From: Nocardioides humi
GTDB lineage: Bacteria > Actinomycetota > Actinomycetes > Propionibacteriales > Nocardioidaceae
Assembly: GCF_006494775.1 (NCBI RefSeq)
Contig: NZ_CP041146.1
Span: 6,008,501 to 6,072,500, forward strand
Reading direction: 5' to 3'
Length of the DNA stretch: 64,000 nt
Numbering within the stretch: position 1 is the stretch's first letter; every line of letters starts with the position of its first letter. The notes under the pieces are model-generated. The model ran no database searches, was not told the origin of the DNA, and saw only the letters and a program-made list of their open reading frames with translations. The translations under genes were made by a program, and so were the position numbers. Positions 17,667 to 26,391 of this stretch are shown here, piece after piece.

Positions 17667-18752
17667 CCGGGCTCGGCTCGTCGTTCGCACCGGGCGTCGC
17701 CTCCGACTCGGGGGTCTCGGGCGTCGCCTCGGGCTCAGGCTCGGGCTTCGGCTCCGGGTCGGCGGCGTCGAGGATGTCGACGACGAAGTAGAGCGTCGAG
17801 TTCGCGGGGATGTCCTCGCCCTGCGCCTCGTCGCCGTACCCGAGCTTCGGCGGGATCTGGATCAGGACCCGGCTGCCCACGGGCAGGCCGACGAGGGCCT
17901 TCGACCAGCCCTTGACGACGGAGGCGTCCTTGCCGCCGACGACGGCCTCCAGGCCGCGGCCGTCGGCGTAGCTGGAGTCGAACGGCTGCTCGCCGCCCGG
18001 GATCTGGCCGAGGTAGCTCGCCAGGATCGTCTGGCCCTTGGTCACCTCGGGGCCGGTGCCCTTGACCAGGGTCGCGACCTCGAGCTTGCCGCTGGGCTTG
18101 GGGGCATCGGAGAAGTCCAGGCTCGCCGGGACGCCGGCGTCCTCGACGATCGTGGGCGCCCAGCCCGGGGCGGCCTCCTCGCTGCCCTCGGGGCCGGCGA
18201 CGCCGGCGATGTCGGCCACGAACAGCAGGCCGTCCTCGTTGCCGATGTCGAGCGCCGCGAGCAGGCCGGCGGCCTGGCTGCCGAGGTAGCCGCCGAAGGC
18301 CACGTCGCTGCCGACGGTGACCGCGATCCGGCTGCCGACCTTCTGGCCGGCCTTGATCTGGTCGGCGAAGCCGAGGGAGAGCAGGTCGGTGAGGGTCTGC
18401 GGCTCCTTCTCGGTGCCCACCTTGACCAGCGTGCTGAGCGAGGTGGCGGCGTAGCTGTCGAAGTTGACCTTGTGGGTCCAGCCGTCGGCGAGGGTGAACT
18501 CCACGCGGACGACGTCGCCCTTCTTCAGCGCGGCGCCGTCGCCCTCCGTGAGGACCTTCGTCGCCGGCTCATCGGCGGTCATGACCGCCTTCCAGTCCAG
18601 CTGGGGGACTCACCGACAGGACCGCTGATCGCGACCGCGTCGAGGCCCTTGACCTCGTCGGAGTCGGATCCGCCGCAGGCGGCCAGAGCCAGGCTGGCGG
18701 GCAGCAGGGTCGAGAGGAGCAGCATCGAGGGACGTCGCAGGCGCATCAGCAC
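17647..18752 (-). CDS. FKBP-type peptidyl-prolyl isomerase lipoprotein (frameshifted)
   Basis: A predicted exported peptidyl-prolyl cis-trans isomerase of about 368 residues. The leader ends in a lipobox LALAACGG. Two FKBP-like domains follow; the second is clearest (KGQTILASYLGQIPGGEQPFDSSY, then LVGLPVGSRVLIQIPPKLGYG and STLYFVVDIL). The C-terminus is a low-complexity Glu/Pro tail. The frame breaks at the G-run 18603-18607; one more base joins GESP to QLDWKAVMTADEP. A TAGGGT -10 box six bases upstream of the GTG at 18752 indicates leaderless translation and a promoter separate from pafA. FKBP genes commonly sit between pafA and pafB in actinobacteria. Confidence 0.82.
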
Positions 18753-18785
18753 GCGCAAACCCTACCGACTGTCCGAAGACAGGTG

Positions 18786-20147
18786 TCACATGCCGTCGAT
18801 CAGGCGCTGCACCCGCTCGTCGTACGCCCGGAACGGGTCCTTGCACAGCACCGTCCGCTGCGCCTGGTCGTTGAGCTTCAGGTGCACCCAGTCGACCGTG
18901 AAGTCGCGGCGGCGCTCCTGCGCGCGGCGGATGAACTCGCCCCGCAGCCGGGCGCGGGTGTTCTGCGGCGGCACCGACTTGGCCTCGAAGATCCGCAGGT
19001 CGCTGGTGACCCGGGCGACCGCTCCCCGCTTCTCCAGCAGGTAGTAGAGACCGCGGCTGCGGTGGATGTCGTGGTAGGCGAGGTCGAGCTGGGCGACCCG
19101 GGGGTGGCTGAGCGGCAGACCGTGCTTGGCGCGGTAGCGGTCGATCAGCTTCCACTTGATGACCCAGTCGATCTCGCGGTCGACCAGGCCGAGGTCGTCG
19201 GACTCGACCGCCTTCAGGCCCCGCTCCCACAGGTCCAGGGCACGCTCGATGACCGGCGTCGAGATCCCGCGCCGGTCGACGAAGTCGCGGGCCTTGGCGA
19301 GGTACTCCCCCTGGATCTCCAGCGCGCTCGCCTCGCGTCCGTTGGCCAGCCGCACCTTGCGCCGTCCCGTGACGTCGTGGGAGATCTCGCGGATCGCCCG
19401 GATCGGGTTCTCCATCGTGAGGTCGCGCATCACCACGCCCTCCTCGATCATCCGCAGCACCAGGTCGCAGGAGGCGACCTTGAGCATCGTGGTCGTCTCG
19501 CTCATGTTGGAGTCGCCGACGATCACGTGCAGGCGGCGGTACTTCTCGGCGTCGGCGTGCGGCTCGTCGCGGGTGTTGATGATGGGCCGGCTCCGGGTCG
19601 TGGCGCTGGAGACGCCCTCCCAGATGTGCTCGGCACGCTGGCTCACCGAGTAGTTGGTCCCGCGCGGGGTCTGGGTCACCTTCCCGGCACCCACGATGAT
19701 CTGCCGGGTCACCAGGAACGGGATCAGCACGTCCGCCAGCCGCGAGAACTCGCCAGCGCGGCTGACGAGATAGTTCTCGTGGCAGCCGTAGGAGTTCCCG
19801 GCGGAGTCGGTGTTGTTCTTGAACAGGTAGATCTCGCCCGCGATCCCCTCGTCGTGGAGCCGCTGCTCGGCATCGAGGAGCAGCCCCTCCAGCACCCGCT
19901 CGCCGGCCTTGTCGTGCGTCACCAGCTCCGTGACGTCGTCGCACTCGGGCGTGGCGTACTCCGGGTGGCTGCCGACGTCGAGGTACAGCCGCGCCCCGTT
20001 GCGCAGGAACACGTTGCTGCTGCGCCCCCAGCTCACCACCTTCCGGAACAGGTAGCGCGCCACCTCGTCCGGGCTGAGCCGCCGCTGCCCCCGGAACGTG
20101 CACGTCACGCCGTACTCGTTCTCGATCCCGAAGATCCGACGGTCCAT
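18786..20147 (-). CDS. pafA: Pup-protein ligase PafA
   Basis: PafA (453 aa) attaches the C-terminal glutamate of Pup to substrate lysines using ATP. It has the glutamine-synthetase-like N-terminus [12 protein letters not shown], the catalytic aspartate at residue 57 in [33 protein letters not shown], and [25 protein letters not shown]. It lacks the longer Dop loop, which separates it from its paralogue dop in this window. TAATGT six bases upstream of the ATG fits leaderless expression. In this genome it is split from prcA by a nuclease-like gene flanked by repeat copies. Confidence 0.97.
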   Translation of the reverse strand: MDRRIFGIENEYGVTCTFRGQRRLSPDEVARYLFRKVVSWGRSSNVFLRNGARLYLDVGSHPEYATPECDDVTELVTHDKAGERVLEGLLLDAEQRLHDEGIAGEIYLFKNNTDSAGNSYGCHENYLVSRAGEFSRLADVLIPFLVTRQIIVGAGKVTQTPRGTNYSVSQRAEHIWEGVSSATTRSRPIINTRDEPHADAEKYRRLHVIVGDSNMSETTTMLKVASCDLVLRMIEEGVVMRDLTMENPIRAIREISHDVTGRRKVRLANGREASALEIQGEYLAKARDFVDRRGISTPVIERALDLWERGLKAVESDDLGLVDREIDWVIKWKLIDRYRAKHGLPLSHPRVAQLDLAYHDIHRSRGLYYLLEKRGAVARVTSDLRIFEAKSVPPQNTRARLRGEFIRRAQERRRDFTVDWVHLKLNDQAQRTVLCKDPFRAYDERVQRLIDGM

Positions 20148-20202
20148 GAAGGCACATTACTGCTGCCGTGGGCATCCCGGCGGTGGTTGCGTGGTCGGTG
20201 GC

Positions 20203-20265
20203 TGCGGTTTGGTCCCAAACCGCAACATTCCGAGCCAAAGTCATGCGGTTCTTGCCCAATCGACG
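20203..20265 (+). repeat. Palindrome/half-site repeat, copy 2
   Basis: Core palindrome at 20203-20224, 19-nt spacer, then TGCGGTTC at 20244-20251 and TTGCCCAATCGACG. It overlaps the 3' end of the DUF559-like gene, so that gene's last residues (VDWARTA) and stop codon are read from the element. It is the only copy whose core-to-half-site direction does not follow a gene on the same strand. Confidence 0.88.
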
Positions 20266-21203
20266 GGGTTCGTCGAGCGGTACCAGCGGTTCATCACCCG
20301 CGACCGGCCCGCCTCCGAATAGAGAGAATCACCGATCAGCGCGCGCCAGGCACGGAGCCGCCGGGCCTTGTGCGGGCGTCCGAGGAGCCGGTCGAGCTCG
20401 TGCATGAGGATGGCGGGATGGTTGAGCAGGTCGTCCAGGGTGTAGCCGCGCCGCACATACGGCGTGCGGGTGAGTGCCCGCTCGCGTCGCAGATCCCGGC
20501 GATGAACCGACTTGTCCCGGTGGACCGCGCCGTCGTACTCGTGGAGGCTCTGCGTGCCGACGACGAGCAGGTCGGCACGACAGATGAAGAGCCCCTCGTC
20601 GTCGAAGATCTCGACCTGTGGCTCGGTCGGGACCTCCAGGACCTGGTGGAACCTGTGGAGAAGCGTCTCGCCGGCGGACTCGGCGCGCTCGTTGCGGCTC
20701 TGCCACACGTCCCGGAGGCGTCGAGTCCCTGGCCGTCTGGACGCCAGAACCCGCTCGATGTCGCTGTCGCTCACGTGCCCGAGCTGCGCGGCCGAGTCGA
20801 CCATGATCGCCAGATCCAGATCACCGAGGTCCCGCGCGGCGCGCAGCAGGATCTCTGCCGGCTCGTCCACGGGCAGGTCGTGGGCGACACGCACCTTCGA
20901 GTCATGGACCAGTCGCGAGCAGATCAGACCGGGCCTTCGGGGGCGGTTCGCGCCTCGTACGGCGGCGAAGTGCGGGACCTGCTCCGGCAGTGCGGGCAGC
21001 CGCCATCCGAGGAGGCGTGCACCGGTCACATGCGTGAAGACCGCGTCGGCCGGGAGCACCAGACGCAGCGCGCTCAGATCGCGGAGGAAGTTCTCCCACG
21101 GTTCGAGCTCCGGGGTCTCCAGCCGGTACACGCCGTGCGCGACACGCTGATGCCCAGCCGTACGCACCTCGCCACGGATGGCGCCGTCCGGTCCGATCTG
21201 CAT
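20241..21203 (-). CDS. AbiEi-like / DUF559 nuclease-fold protein inserted between prcA and pafA
   Basis: A protein of about 320 residues of a family found in many copies in actinobacteria: an N-terminal winged-helix/AbiEi-like part (GHQRVAHGVYRLET, VFTHVTGARLLGW), then a DUF559/Vsr-type restriction-nuclease fold. Candidate catalytic residues are the glutamates in AESAGETLLHRF, the Asp of FICRADLLVVG and the Glu and Asp of LHEYDGAVHRD. Function is unknown for the family; a nuclease or DNA-binding defence-like role is inference. I chose ATG 21203; an in-frame TTG at 21239 adds 12 residues. It interrupts the usual prcA-pafA neighbourhood and is bracketed by inverted repeat copies; its C-terminus is repeat-derived. 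Confidence 0.72.
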   Translation of the reverse strand: MQIGPDGAIRGEVRTAGHQRVAHGVYRLETPELEPWENFLRDLSALRLVLPADAVFTHVTGARLLGWRLPALPEQVPHFAAVRGANRPRRPGLICSRLVHDSKVRVAHDLPVDEPAEILLRAARDLGDLDLAIMVDSAAQLGHVSDSDIERVLASRRPGTRRLRDVWQSRNERAESAGETLLHRFHQVLEVPTEPQVEIFDDEGLFICRADLLVVGTQSLHEYDGAVHRDKSVHRRDLRRERALTRTPYVRRGYTLDDLLNHPAILMHELDRLLGRPHKARRLRAWRALIGDSLYSEAGRSRVMNRWYRSTNPVDWARTA

Positions 21204-21300
21204 GACGCCCAGACTCGACGTACGTCCAAGCAGGAGCAAGTGCCATCTGCTCAGCTGTGGATAGCCGCCTGGAGGAGGTCGCGATCGGCCTCACCCGGCA

Positions 21301-21372
21301 CGTCGATTGGGCAGAAACCGCATGCCTGAGGCCGATATTGATGCGGTTTGGGACCAAACCGCATCAATATCG
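21301..21372 (-). repeat. Palindrome/half-site repeat, copy 3 (longest stem)
   Basis: Half-site block CGTCGATTGGGCAG with AAACCGCA at 21315-21322, a 19-nt spacer, and the core palindrome at 21342-21363. Here the palindrome extends perfectly to 19-bp arms around two bases (21333-21372). On the minus strand the stem begins 15 bases after the prcA stop. It is inverted relative to copy 2, with the half-site blocks facing inward toward the nuclease-like gene. Confidence 0.92.
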
Positions 21373-21387
21373 ACCCGCGGCCGGGGG

Positions 21388-22200
21388 TCAGAGCGGCGGA
21401 GCGACAGGAGGCTCGTCGGCGCCGTCGGACTCGGACGCCTCCACGGCCGGCGTCTCGGAGCTGTGCACCTCGGGCGCCGTCTCGGCAGGTCCGCGGTCGC
21501 CCAGGAGCTCGGCGAGCCGGGCAGGGAGGATCCGCCGGAACTTGCGGGGCTGGGTGCGGGTGCGGTCGAGGACGGCGACCTCGAGGTCGCCGACGGGGAT
21601 GACCCGGTCCTGCACCTGCCCGCCGTCGGAGGAGTGCCCGAGCGCGGCCACGGCAACGGCCAGCGCGGCGTCGAGCGGGGCGCCCTCGGTGTAGTGCTCC
21701 TTGAGGTACGACGACACGGTCTCCGCGTCGCCACCCATCACGGCGAAGCCGTGCTCGTCGGCGACCCGGCCCTCGTAGGTGAGCCGGTAGATCTGGTCGT
21801 CGGCGGCGGTGGCGCCGACCTCGGCGACGAAGATCTCGACCTCGTAGGGCTTCTCGCCGCCGGAGGAGAAGATGGTGCCGAGGGTCTGGGCGTAGGCGTT
21901 GGCCAGGCCGCGGCCGGTGACGTCGCGCCGGTCGTAGGCGTAGCCGCGCATGTCGGCGAGCCGGACTCCGGCGATGCGGAGGTTCTCGAACTCGTTGTAG
22001 CGGCCGACCGCGGCGAACGCGAGGCGGTCGTAGAGCTCGGAGACCTTGTGCAGGGCCTGGGAGGGGTTCTCGGTGACGAGCAGTACGCCGTCGGCGTACT
22101 GGACCGCGGCGAGGGACCGGCCGCGGGCGATGCCCTTGCGGGCGAAGTCCGCCCGGTCCTTCATCAGCTGCTCGGGCGAGACGTAGAACGGGGTGCTCAT
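21388..22200 (-). CDS. prcA: 20S proteasome alpha subunit PrcA
   Basis: PrcA (270 aa) forms the outer heptameric rings that gate the bacterial 20S proteasome. It begins [23 protein letters not shown], the actinobacterial gating N-terminus, continues with [19 protein letters not shown] and [29 protein letters not shown], and ends with the acidic low-complexity tail seen in this subunit. It lacks a catalytic Thr, as expected. Its ATG overlaps the prcB stop by four bases (ATGA), so the two rings' subunits are made in balance. Confidence 0.96.
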   Translation of the reverse strand: MSTPFYVSPEQLMKDRADFARKGIARGRSLAAVQYADGVLLVTENPSQALHKVSELYDRLAFAAVGRYNEFENLRIAGVRLADMRGYAYDRRDVTGRGLANAYAQTLGTIFSSGGEKPYEVEIFVAEVGATAADDQIYRLTYEGRVADEHGFAVMGGDAETVSSYLKEHYTEGAPLDAALAVAVAALGHSSDGGQVQDRVIPVGDLEVAVLDRTRTQPRKFRRILPARLAELLGDRGPAETAPEVHSSETPAVEASESDGADEPPVAPPL

Positions 22201-23057
22201 GCCTGCGCCTCCTCTCCCCCGCCGGGCAGGGGCGCGAGCGGTCCGTCGGGTCGGTCCATCCGGGCGCCGACGACCTGGTCGGCGAGCGCGCCGATGGCGG
22301 CCTCGTCGAGCTGGACGGCGCCGTCGGCGGTGACGACCCACACGACAGGGAAGATCCGCCGGGTCAGGTCGGGGCCGCCGGTGGCGGAGTCGTCGTCGGC
22401 GGCGTCGTAGAGCGCCTGCAGGCAGACCCGGACGGCGTCGTCGGAGGACAGGTCGTCGCGGTAGAGCTTCTTCAGCGCCCCGCGCGCGAACAGCGAGCCC
22501 GAGCCGACGGTGAAGAAGGAGGCCTCCTCGTGCCGGCCGCCCGTGACGTCGTACCCGAAGATCCGGCCGGTGCCGCTGTCGAGGTCGTAGCCCGCGAACA
22601 TGGGTACGACGGCCAGGCCCTGCATCGCCATGCCGAGGTTGGCGCGGATGAGTGCCGAGAGCCGATTGGCCTTGCCGTCGAGGGAGAGGATCGAGCCCTC
22701 GATCTTCTCGTAGTGCTCGAGCTCGACCTGGAACAGCCGCACCATCTCCACGGCGAGGCCGGCGGTCCCGGCGATGCCGACCACGGAGTACTCGTCGGCC
22801 GGGAACACCTTCTGGATGTCGCGCTGGGCGATGACGTTGCCCATCGTGGCGCGGCGGTCGCCGGCCATCACCAGGCCGCCGGGGAAGGTCACCGCGACGA
22901 TCGTCGTGCCGTGGGGCGCGAGGTCGCCGGCACCGGTCGCGCCGGCGGGCAGCGAGCGCCGCGCCGGCAGCAGGTCGGGGGCGTTGTCGGCCAGGAAGTC
23001 GCTGAAGGAAGAGGTCCCGGGGCGCAGGAAGGCGCCCGGGATGCGCGCGTCGCTCAC
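22197..23057 (-). CDS. prcB: 20S proteasome beta subunit PrcB
   Basis: PrcB (286 aa) is the proteolytic subunit. A 50-residue propeptide ends at HG, exposing the catalytic Thr51 of [21 protein letters not shown]; Asp and Lys of the active site lie in AGDRR and the IQKVF region. [25 protein letters not shown] matches the mycobacterial enzyme closely. The GTG start is five bases after the pup stop, and the gene ends overlapping prcA. The order pup-prcB-prcA is the standard proteasome operon. Confidence 0.96.
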   Translation of the reverse strand: MSDARIPGAFLRPGTSSFSDFLADNAPDLLPARRSLPAGATGAGDLAPHGTTIVAVTFPGGLVMAGDRRATMGNVIAQRDIQKVFPADEYSVVGIAGTAGLAVEMVRLFQVELEHYEKIEGSILSLDGKANRLSALIRANLGMAMQGLAVVPMFAGYDLDSGTGRIFGYDVTGGRHEEASFFTVGSGSLFARGALKKLYRDDLSSDDAVRVCLQALYDAADDDSATGGPDLTRRIFPVVWVVTADGAVQLDEAAIGALADQVVGARMDRPDGPLAPLPGGGEEAQA

Positions 23058-23062
23058 GGGGG

Positions 23063-23260
23063 CTACTCGCCGCCCTTCTGGATGAACGACTTCACGAAGT
23101 CCTCGGCGTTGGTCTCGAGGACGTCGTCGATCTCGTCGAGGATCGCGTCGACGTCGTCGTCGAGGGCCTCCTTGCGCTCGGCGACGTCGGTCTCGGGGGC
23201 GACCTCGGTCGTCTCCTCCGTCTCGTCGGACTTGCGCGGCTGCTTCTGCTCCTGAGCCAT
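23063..23260 (-). CDS. pup: Prokaryotic ubiquitin-like protein Pup (GGE form)
   Basis: Pup (65 aa) is the disordered tag that marks proteins for the proteasome. It is rich in Glu, Asp and Lys, with the Mpa-binding helix region ([25 protein letters not shown]) and the ending IQKGGE. Because the last residue is Glu rather than Gln, PafA can use it directly and Dop's deamidase step is not needed. A TAGGCT -10 box six bases upstream of the ATG points to a leaderless message. First gene of pup-prcB-prcA. Confidence 0.97.
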   Translation of the reverse strand: MAQEQKQPRKSDETEETTEVAPETDVAERKEALDDDVDAILDEIDDVLETNAEDFVKSFIQKGGE

Positions 23261-23293
23261 GGGTCCAGCCTATCCACCCGGCCCCGACACGCG

Positions 23294-24802
23294 TCAGCGG
23301 CTGAGCGCGCGGACCAGCTCCTCGGCGTTCGCGCACCGGTCGATCAGCTCGCCGACGTGCGCCTTGCTGCCGCGCAGCGGGTCGATGGTGGGGACCCGCT
23401 GGAGGGACTCGCGGCCGGGCAGGTCGAAGATGACCGAGTCCCAGGACGCGGCGGCGATGTCGGGGGCGTACTTCTCCAGGCACCGGCCACGGAAGTAGGC
23501 GCGGGTCTCGTCGGGCGGGTTCGTCATCGCCTGCTCGACCTCGGTGTCGGTGAGCAGCCGCTGGATCCGCCCGGCGCCGACCAGGCGGTGGTAGAGGCCC
23601 TTCTCGGGCCGGATGTCGGAGTACTGGTAGTCGATCAGCTGCAGCTTCGCGTCGTCCCACGCGAGTCCGTCGCGGGAGCGGTACTGCTCGATCAGCCGGA
23701 GCTTGGCGAGCCAGTCGAGCTGGTCGGCGAGCGACATCGGGTCGGACTCCAGCCGGGCGAGCACGTCGTCCCAGCGGGCGAGCACGTCGACGGTCTGGGC
23801 GTCCGCGTCGGCGCCGTAGCGGTCCTCGACGTACTTCCTCGCCAGGTCGAGGTACTCCAGCTGGAGCTGGACGCCGGTGAGCCGGCGCCCGTCGGCCAGG
23901 GTGACCGTCTGCTTCAGCGTCGGGTCGTGGGAGACCGCCCGCAGCGCGGCGACCGGCGTGTCGACGGCCAGGTCGCGGCTGATGAACCGGTCCTCGATCA
24001 TCGCGAGGACGAGGGAGGTCGTGCCGACCTTGAGGTACGTCGCCACCTCGGCCAGGTTCGCGTCGCCGATGATCACGTGGAGCCGCCGGTAGCGCTCGGG
24101 GTCCGCGTGGGGCTCGTCGCGGGTGTTGATGATCGGCCGCTTGAGCGTGGTCTCCAGGCCGACCTCGACCTCGAAGAAGTCCGCGCGCTGGCTGATCTGG
24201 AAGCCGTGATCGCGCCCGTCCTGACCCTTGCCGACCCGCCCGGCACCGCAGAAGACCTGGCGGCTGACGAAGAACGGCGTGAGGTGGCGGACGATGTCGG
24301 CGAAGGGCGTGGAGCGGCGCATGAGGTAGTTCTCGTGCGCGCCGTAGGAGGCGCCCTTGTTGTCGGTGTTGTTCTTGTAGAGGACGATCGCCGGGTTGCC
24401 GGGCAGCTGCTGGGCGCGCCGAGCAGCGTCGAGCATGACCTGCTCCCCCGCCTTGTCCCACCGGACGACGTCGAGCGGGGTGACGACCTCCGGCGTGGAG
24501 TACTCCGGGTGGGCGTGGTCGACGTACAGCCGGGCGCCGTTGGTCAGGATCACGTTGGCGAGGCCGAGGTCCTCGTCGGTGAGCTGGCTCGGGTCGGCGA
24601 TCTGCCGCGACATGTCGAAGCCGCGGGCGTCGCGCAGCGGCGACTCCTCCTCGAAGTCCCAGCGCGCTCGCCGGGCCCGCACGGTGGCCGTCGCGTAGGC
24701 GTTGACGACCTGCGACGACGCCACCATCGGGTTGGCCGTCGGCTGGCCCTGGACCGAGATGCCGTACTCGACCTCGGTGCCCATCACGCGGCGCACGCTC
24801 AT
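23294..24802 (-). CDS. dop: Depupylase Dop
   Basis: Dop (502 aa) cleaves the isopeptide bond between Pup and substrates and, in GGQ species, deamidates Pup. It carries [13 protein letters not shown], the catalytic Asp95 in [34 protein letters not shown] and [20 protein letters not shown], and the longer Dop-specific loop around residues 38-78 that PafA lacks. TAGGCT lies six bases upstream of the ATG. Here only the depupylation activity should matter, since Pup ends in GGE. Confidence 0.96.
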   Translation of the reverse strand: MSVRRVMGTEVEYGISVQGQPTANPMVASSQVVNAYATATVRARRARWDFEEESPLRDARGFDMSRQIADPSQLTDEDLGLANVILTNGARLYVDHAHPEYSTPEVVTPLDVVRWDKAGEQVMLDAARRAQQLPGNPAIVLYKNNTDNKGASYGAHENYLMRRSTPFADIVRHLTPFFVSRQVFCGAGRVGKGQDGRDHGFQISQRADFFEVEVGLETTLKRPIINTRDEPHADPERYRRLHVIIGDANLAEVATYLKVGTTSLVLAMIEDRFISRDLAVDTPVAALRAVSHDPTLKQTVTLADGRRLTGVQLQLEYLDLARKYVEDRYGADADAQTVDVLARWDDVLARLESDPMSLADQLDWLAKLRLIEQYRSRDGLAWDDAKLQLIDYQYSDIRPEKGLYHRLVGAGRIQRLLTDTEVEQAMTNPPDETRAYFRGRCLEKYAPDIAAASWDSVIFDLPGRESLQRVPTIDPLRGSKAHVGELIDRCANAEELVRALSR

Positions 24803-24872
24803 GCGTCCAGCCTACGGGTACGACGTCGCCCCGACACGGGACCGTGCCGGGGCGGCGTACGTCGTGACGGAG

Positions 24873-24950
24873 TCAGCGACTCTTGGCGACCTTGACGGCG
24901 GCGGTGATGCCGAGCGCGACGAGGGCGACGATGACGAGCTTCTTGACCAC
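24873..24950 (-). CDS. 25-residue single-helix membrane peptide
   Basis: A very short gene: GTG start at 24950 with GAGGAG six bases upstream, then [18 protein letters not shown], one hydrophobic helix flanked by lysines, and a basic end (KVAKSR). It lies just upstream of dop on the same strand. The strong ribosome site and the Lys-helix-Lys design argue that it is real. No family is recognised; a small membrane protein or modulator is likely. Confidence 0.55.
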   Translation of the reverse strand: MVKKLVIVALVALGITAAVKVAKSR

Positions 24951-25125
24951 GGGGGCTCCTCAGGGATGTGACGGATGTGGACAGGGCCACCCTAGGCGAG
25001 CGGGGCAACCGGCACGACCGGTACCGCCCGTGTCGTTGCTGTTAGTGAGCCGTTGGCGCGGAGCCCTAGCGTCGTGCCGACAGGTTCCGTCTCGGGAGTT
25101 CTCTCATCTTCCGGGGGTTACCGCC

Positions 25126-26343
25126 ATGCTTCGTGCCCATCGACCGACCGCCGTGCTCGCGCTGCTGGCGCTGCTGCTCGGCCTGCTCACCGCCCTCGCG
25201 GCGCCGACCGGTGCCGCTCGGGCCGACGGGGGCGGGACGGAGGCCGACGCCCCACCGTTCGTATCGTGGCGCCCGGGTGACCCGCCGCCCGCGGAGGTTC
25301 TGGCCGCCGCGACCTCCCCGTCCGACCCGGACCTGCGGATCGTCGGCGGCACCGAGGTCAGCCACTCCAAGTACCCGTGGCAGGCCCAGCTCCTCACACC
25401 GGCCGGCCAACACCACTGCGGCGGCACTCTCATCCACACCCGGCTGGTGCTGACCGCCGCCCACTGCTTCCTCACGGTCCCCAATCCCAGGGTCGTGCTG
25501 GGCGCCACCCAGACGAACTCCGGCGGCGTCGAAGTTCCGGTCAACACCTTCTACTATCCGACGGCCTTCGACGGCCGCCGCAACGACTACGCCGTGATCG
25601 TCCTGGGCGCGGCGGCGCCCAGCGCGTACACCCCCATCCGCGTCGCAGGTCCGGGTGAGGAGGCGCTGTGGCGCCAGGGACGCCCCGCGGTGGTCACCGG
25701 CTACGGCCTGACCTCGGAGGGCGGGTCGCTGAGCCCGCAGCTGCGTGAGGCGGCCGTGTCGGTGCTCGGTGACGCCGCCTGCCAGGCGCCGACCGCCTAC
25801 GGCGCCGACTACGCCGCAGCGGTGATGCTCTGCGCCGGCGTGAGCGGCGGCGGCCGCGACGCCTGCCAGGGCGACAGCGGCGGCCCGCTGGTGGCCCGCA
25901 CCGACGGCGGGTGGCGGCTGGTCGGCATCGTGAGCTTCGGACAGGGCTGCGCCCGGCCGGACAAGCCCGGGGTCTACACCAAGGCCGGCTCGCCGAGCGT
26001 CAGCACCATCATCCAGGCCATGGCCACCCAGGCTCGGATCGACAACCCGGCCAACTTCCCGGGCCAGGAGAGCATCGTCACCGTCGTCGGCTCCGGGGCC
26101 GTTCCGTTCGGCTGTACCGCCGCCACCAACGAGGCGAACGTGGCCAACGCGACGGCCGGCGCGACCAAGTCCGCGCTCACCAAGGCCAAGAAGAAGCTCA
26201 AGAAGGCGAAGAAGAGGTTCGGCAGCTCCTCGCCGAAGGCGAAGAAGGCCAAGAAGAAGGCCACCAAGGCCAAGAAGGGCAACAACGCCGCGCAGGCGGC
26301 CGCCAGCGCAGCGAACAGCCAGCGGGCCTCGGCCTGCACCTGA
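25126..26343 (+). CDS. Secreted trypsin-like serine protease with Lys/Ala-rich tail
   Basis: A 405-residue exported S1 protease. A signal peptide (to about residue 33) and propeptide precede RIVGG at residues 71-75, the mature N-terminus. The triad is complete: His113 in TAAHC, Asp154 in NDYAVIVL, Ser251 in GDSGGP. Cysteines fit the usual disulfides. After the catalytic domain a roughly 60-residue tail made almost only of Lys, Ala and Ser ([25 protein letters not shown]) ends in CT, resembling histone-H1-like or wall-binding basic tails. It is transcribed toward the BTAD regulator gene and away from dop; a TAGCGT element at 25066 may be its -10. Confidence 0.88.
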   Translation: MLRAHRPTAVLALLALLLGLLTALAAPTGAARADGGGTEADAPPFVSWRPGDPPPAEVLAAATSPSDPDLRIVGGTEVSHSKYPWQAQLLTPAGQHHCGGTLIHTRLVLTAAHCFLTVPNPRVVLGATQTNSGGVEVPVNTFYYPTAFDGRRNDYAVIVLGAAAPSAYTPIRVAGPGEEALWRQGRPAVVTGYGLTSEGGSLSPQLREAAVSVLGDAACQAPTAYGADYAAAVMLCAGVSGGGRDACQGDSGGPLVARTDGGWRLVGIVSFGQGCARPDKPGVYTKAGSPSVSTIIQAMATQARIDNPANFPGQESIVTVVGSGAVPFGCTAATNEANVANATAGATKSALTKAKKKLKKAKKRFGSSSPKAKKAKKKATKAKKGNNAAQAAASAANSQRASACT

Positions 26344-26360
26344 GCCGGGGATCTCCCGGC
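26344..26360. terminator. Hairpin after the trypsin gene
   Basis: GCCGGG at 26344-26349 pairs with CCCGGC at 26355-26360 across a five-base loop immediately after the protease stop codon and before the convergent regulator's end. No T-run follows. Confidence 0.4.
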
Positions 26361-26391
26361 TGCGCGCCTCCGGCCCGGACGGCCCGGCCCC

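Noticed and set aside
15592..18752. Real decay of the pafC-pafB-FKBP genes
   Set aside because: Each is broken only once, in a G/C run, with family-normal sequence on both sides; the same signature occurs in trmI and corA, so error is the simpler reading.
20203..21372. Insertion sequence or classical transposon
   Set aside because: The enclosed gene is not a transposase and no target-site duplication is visible at the outer edges.
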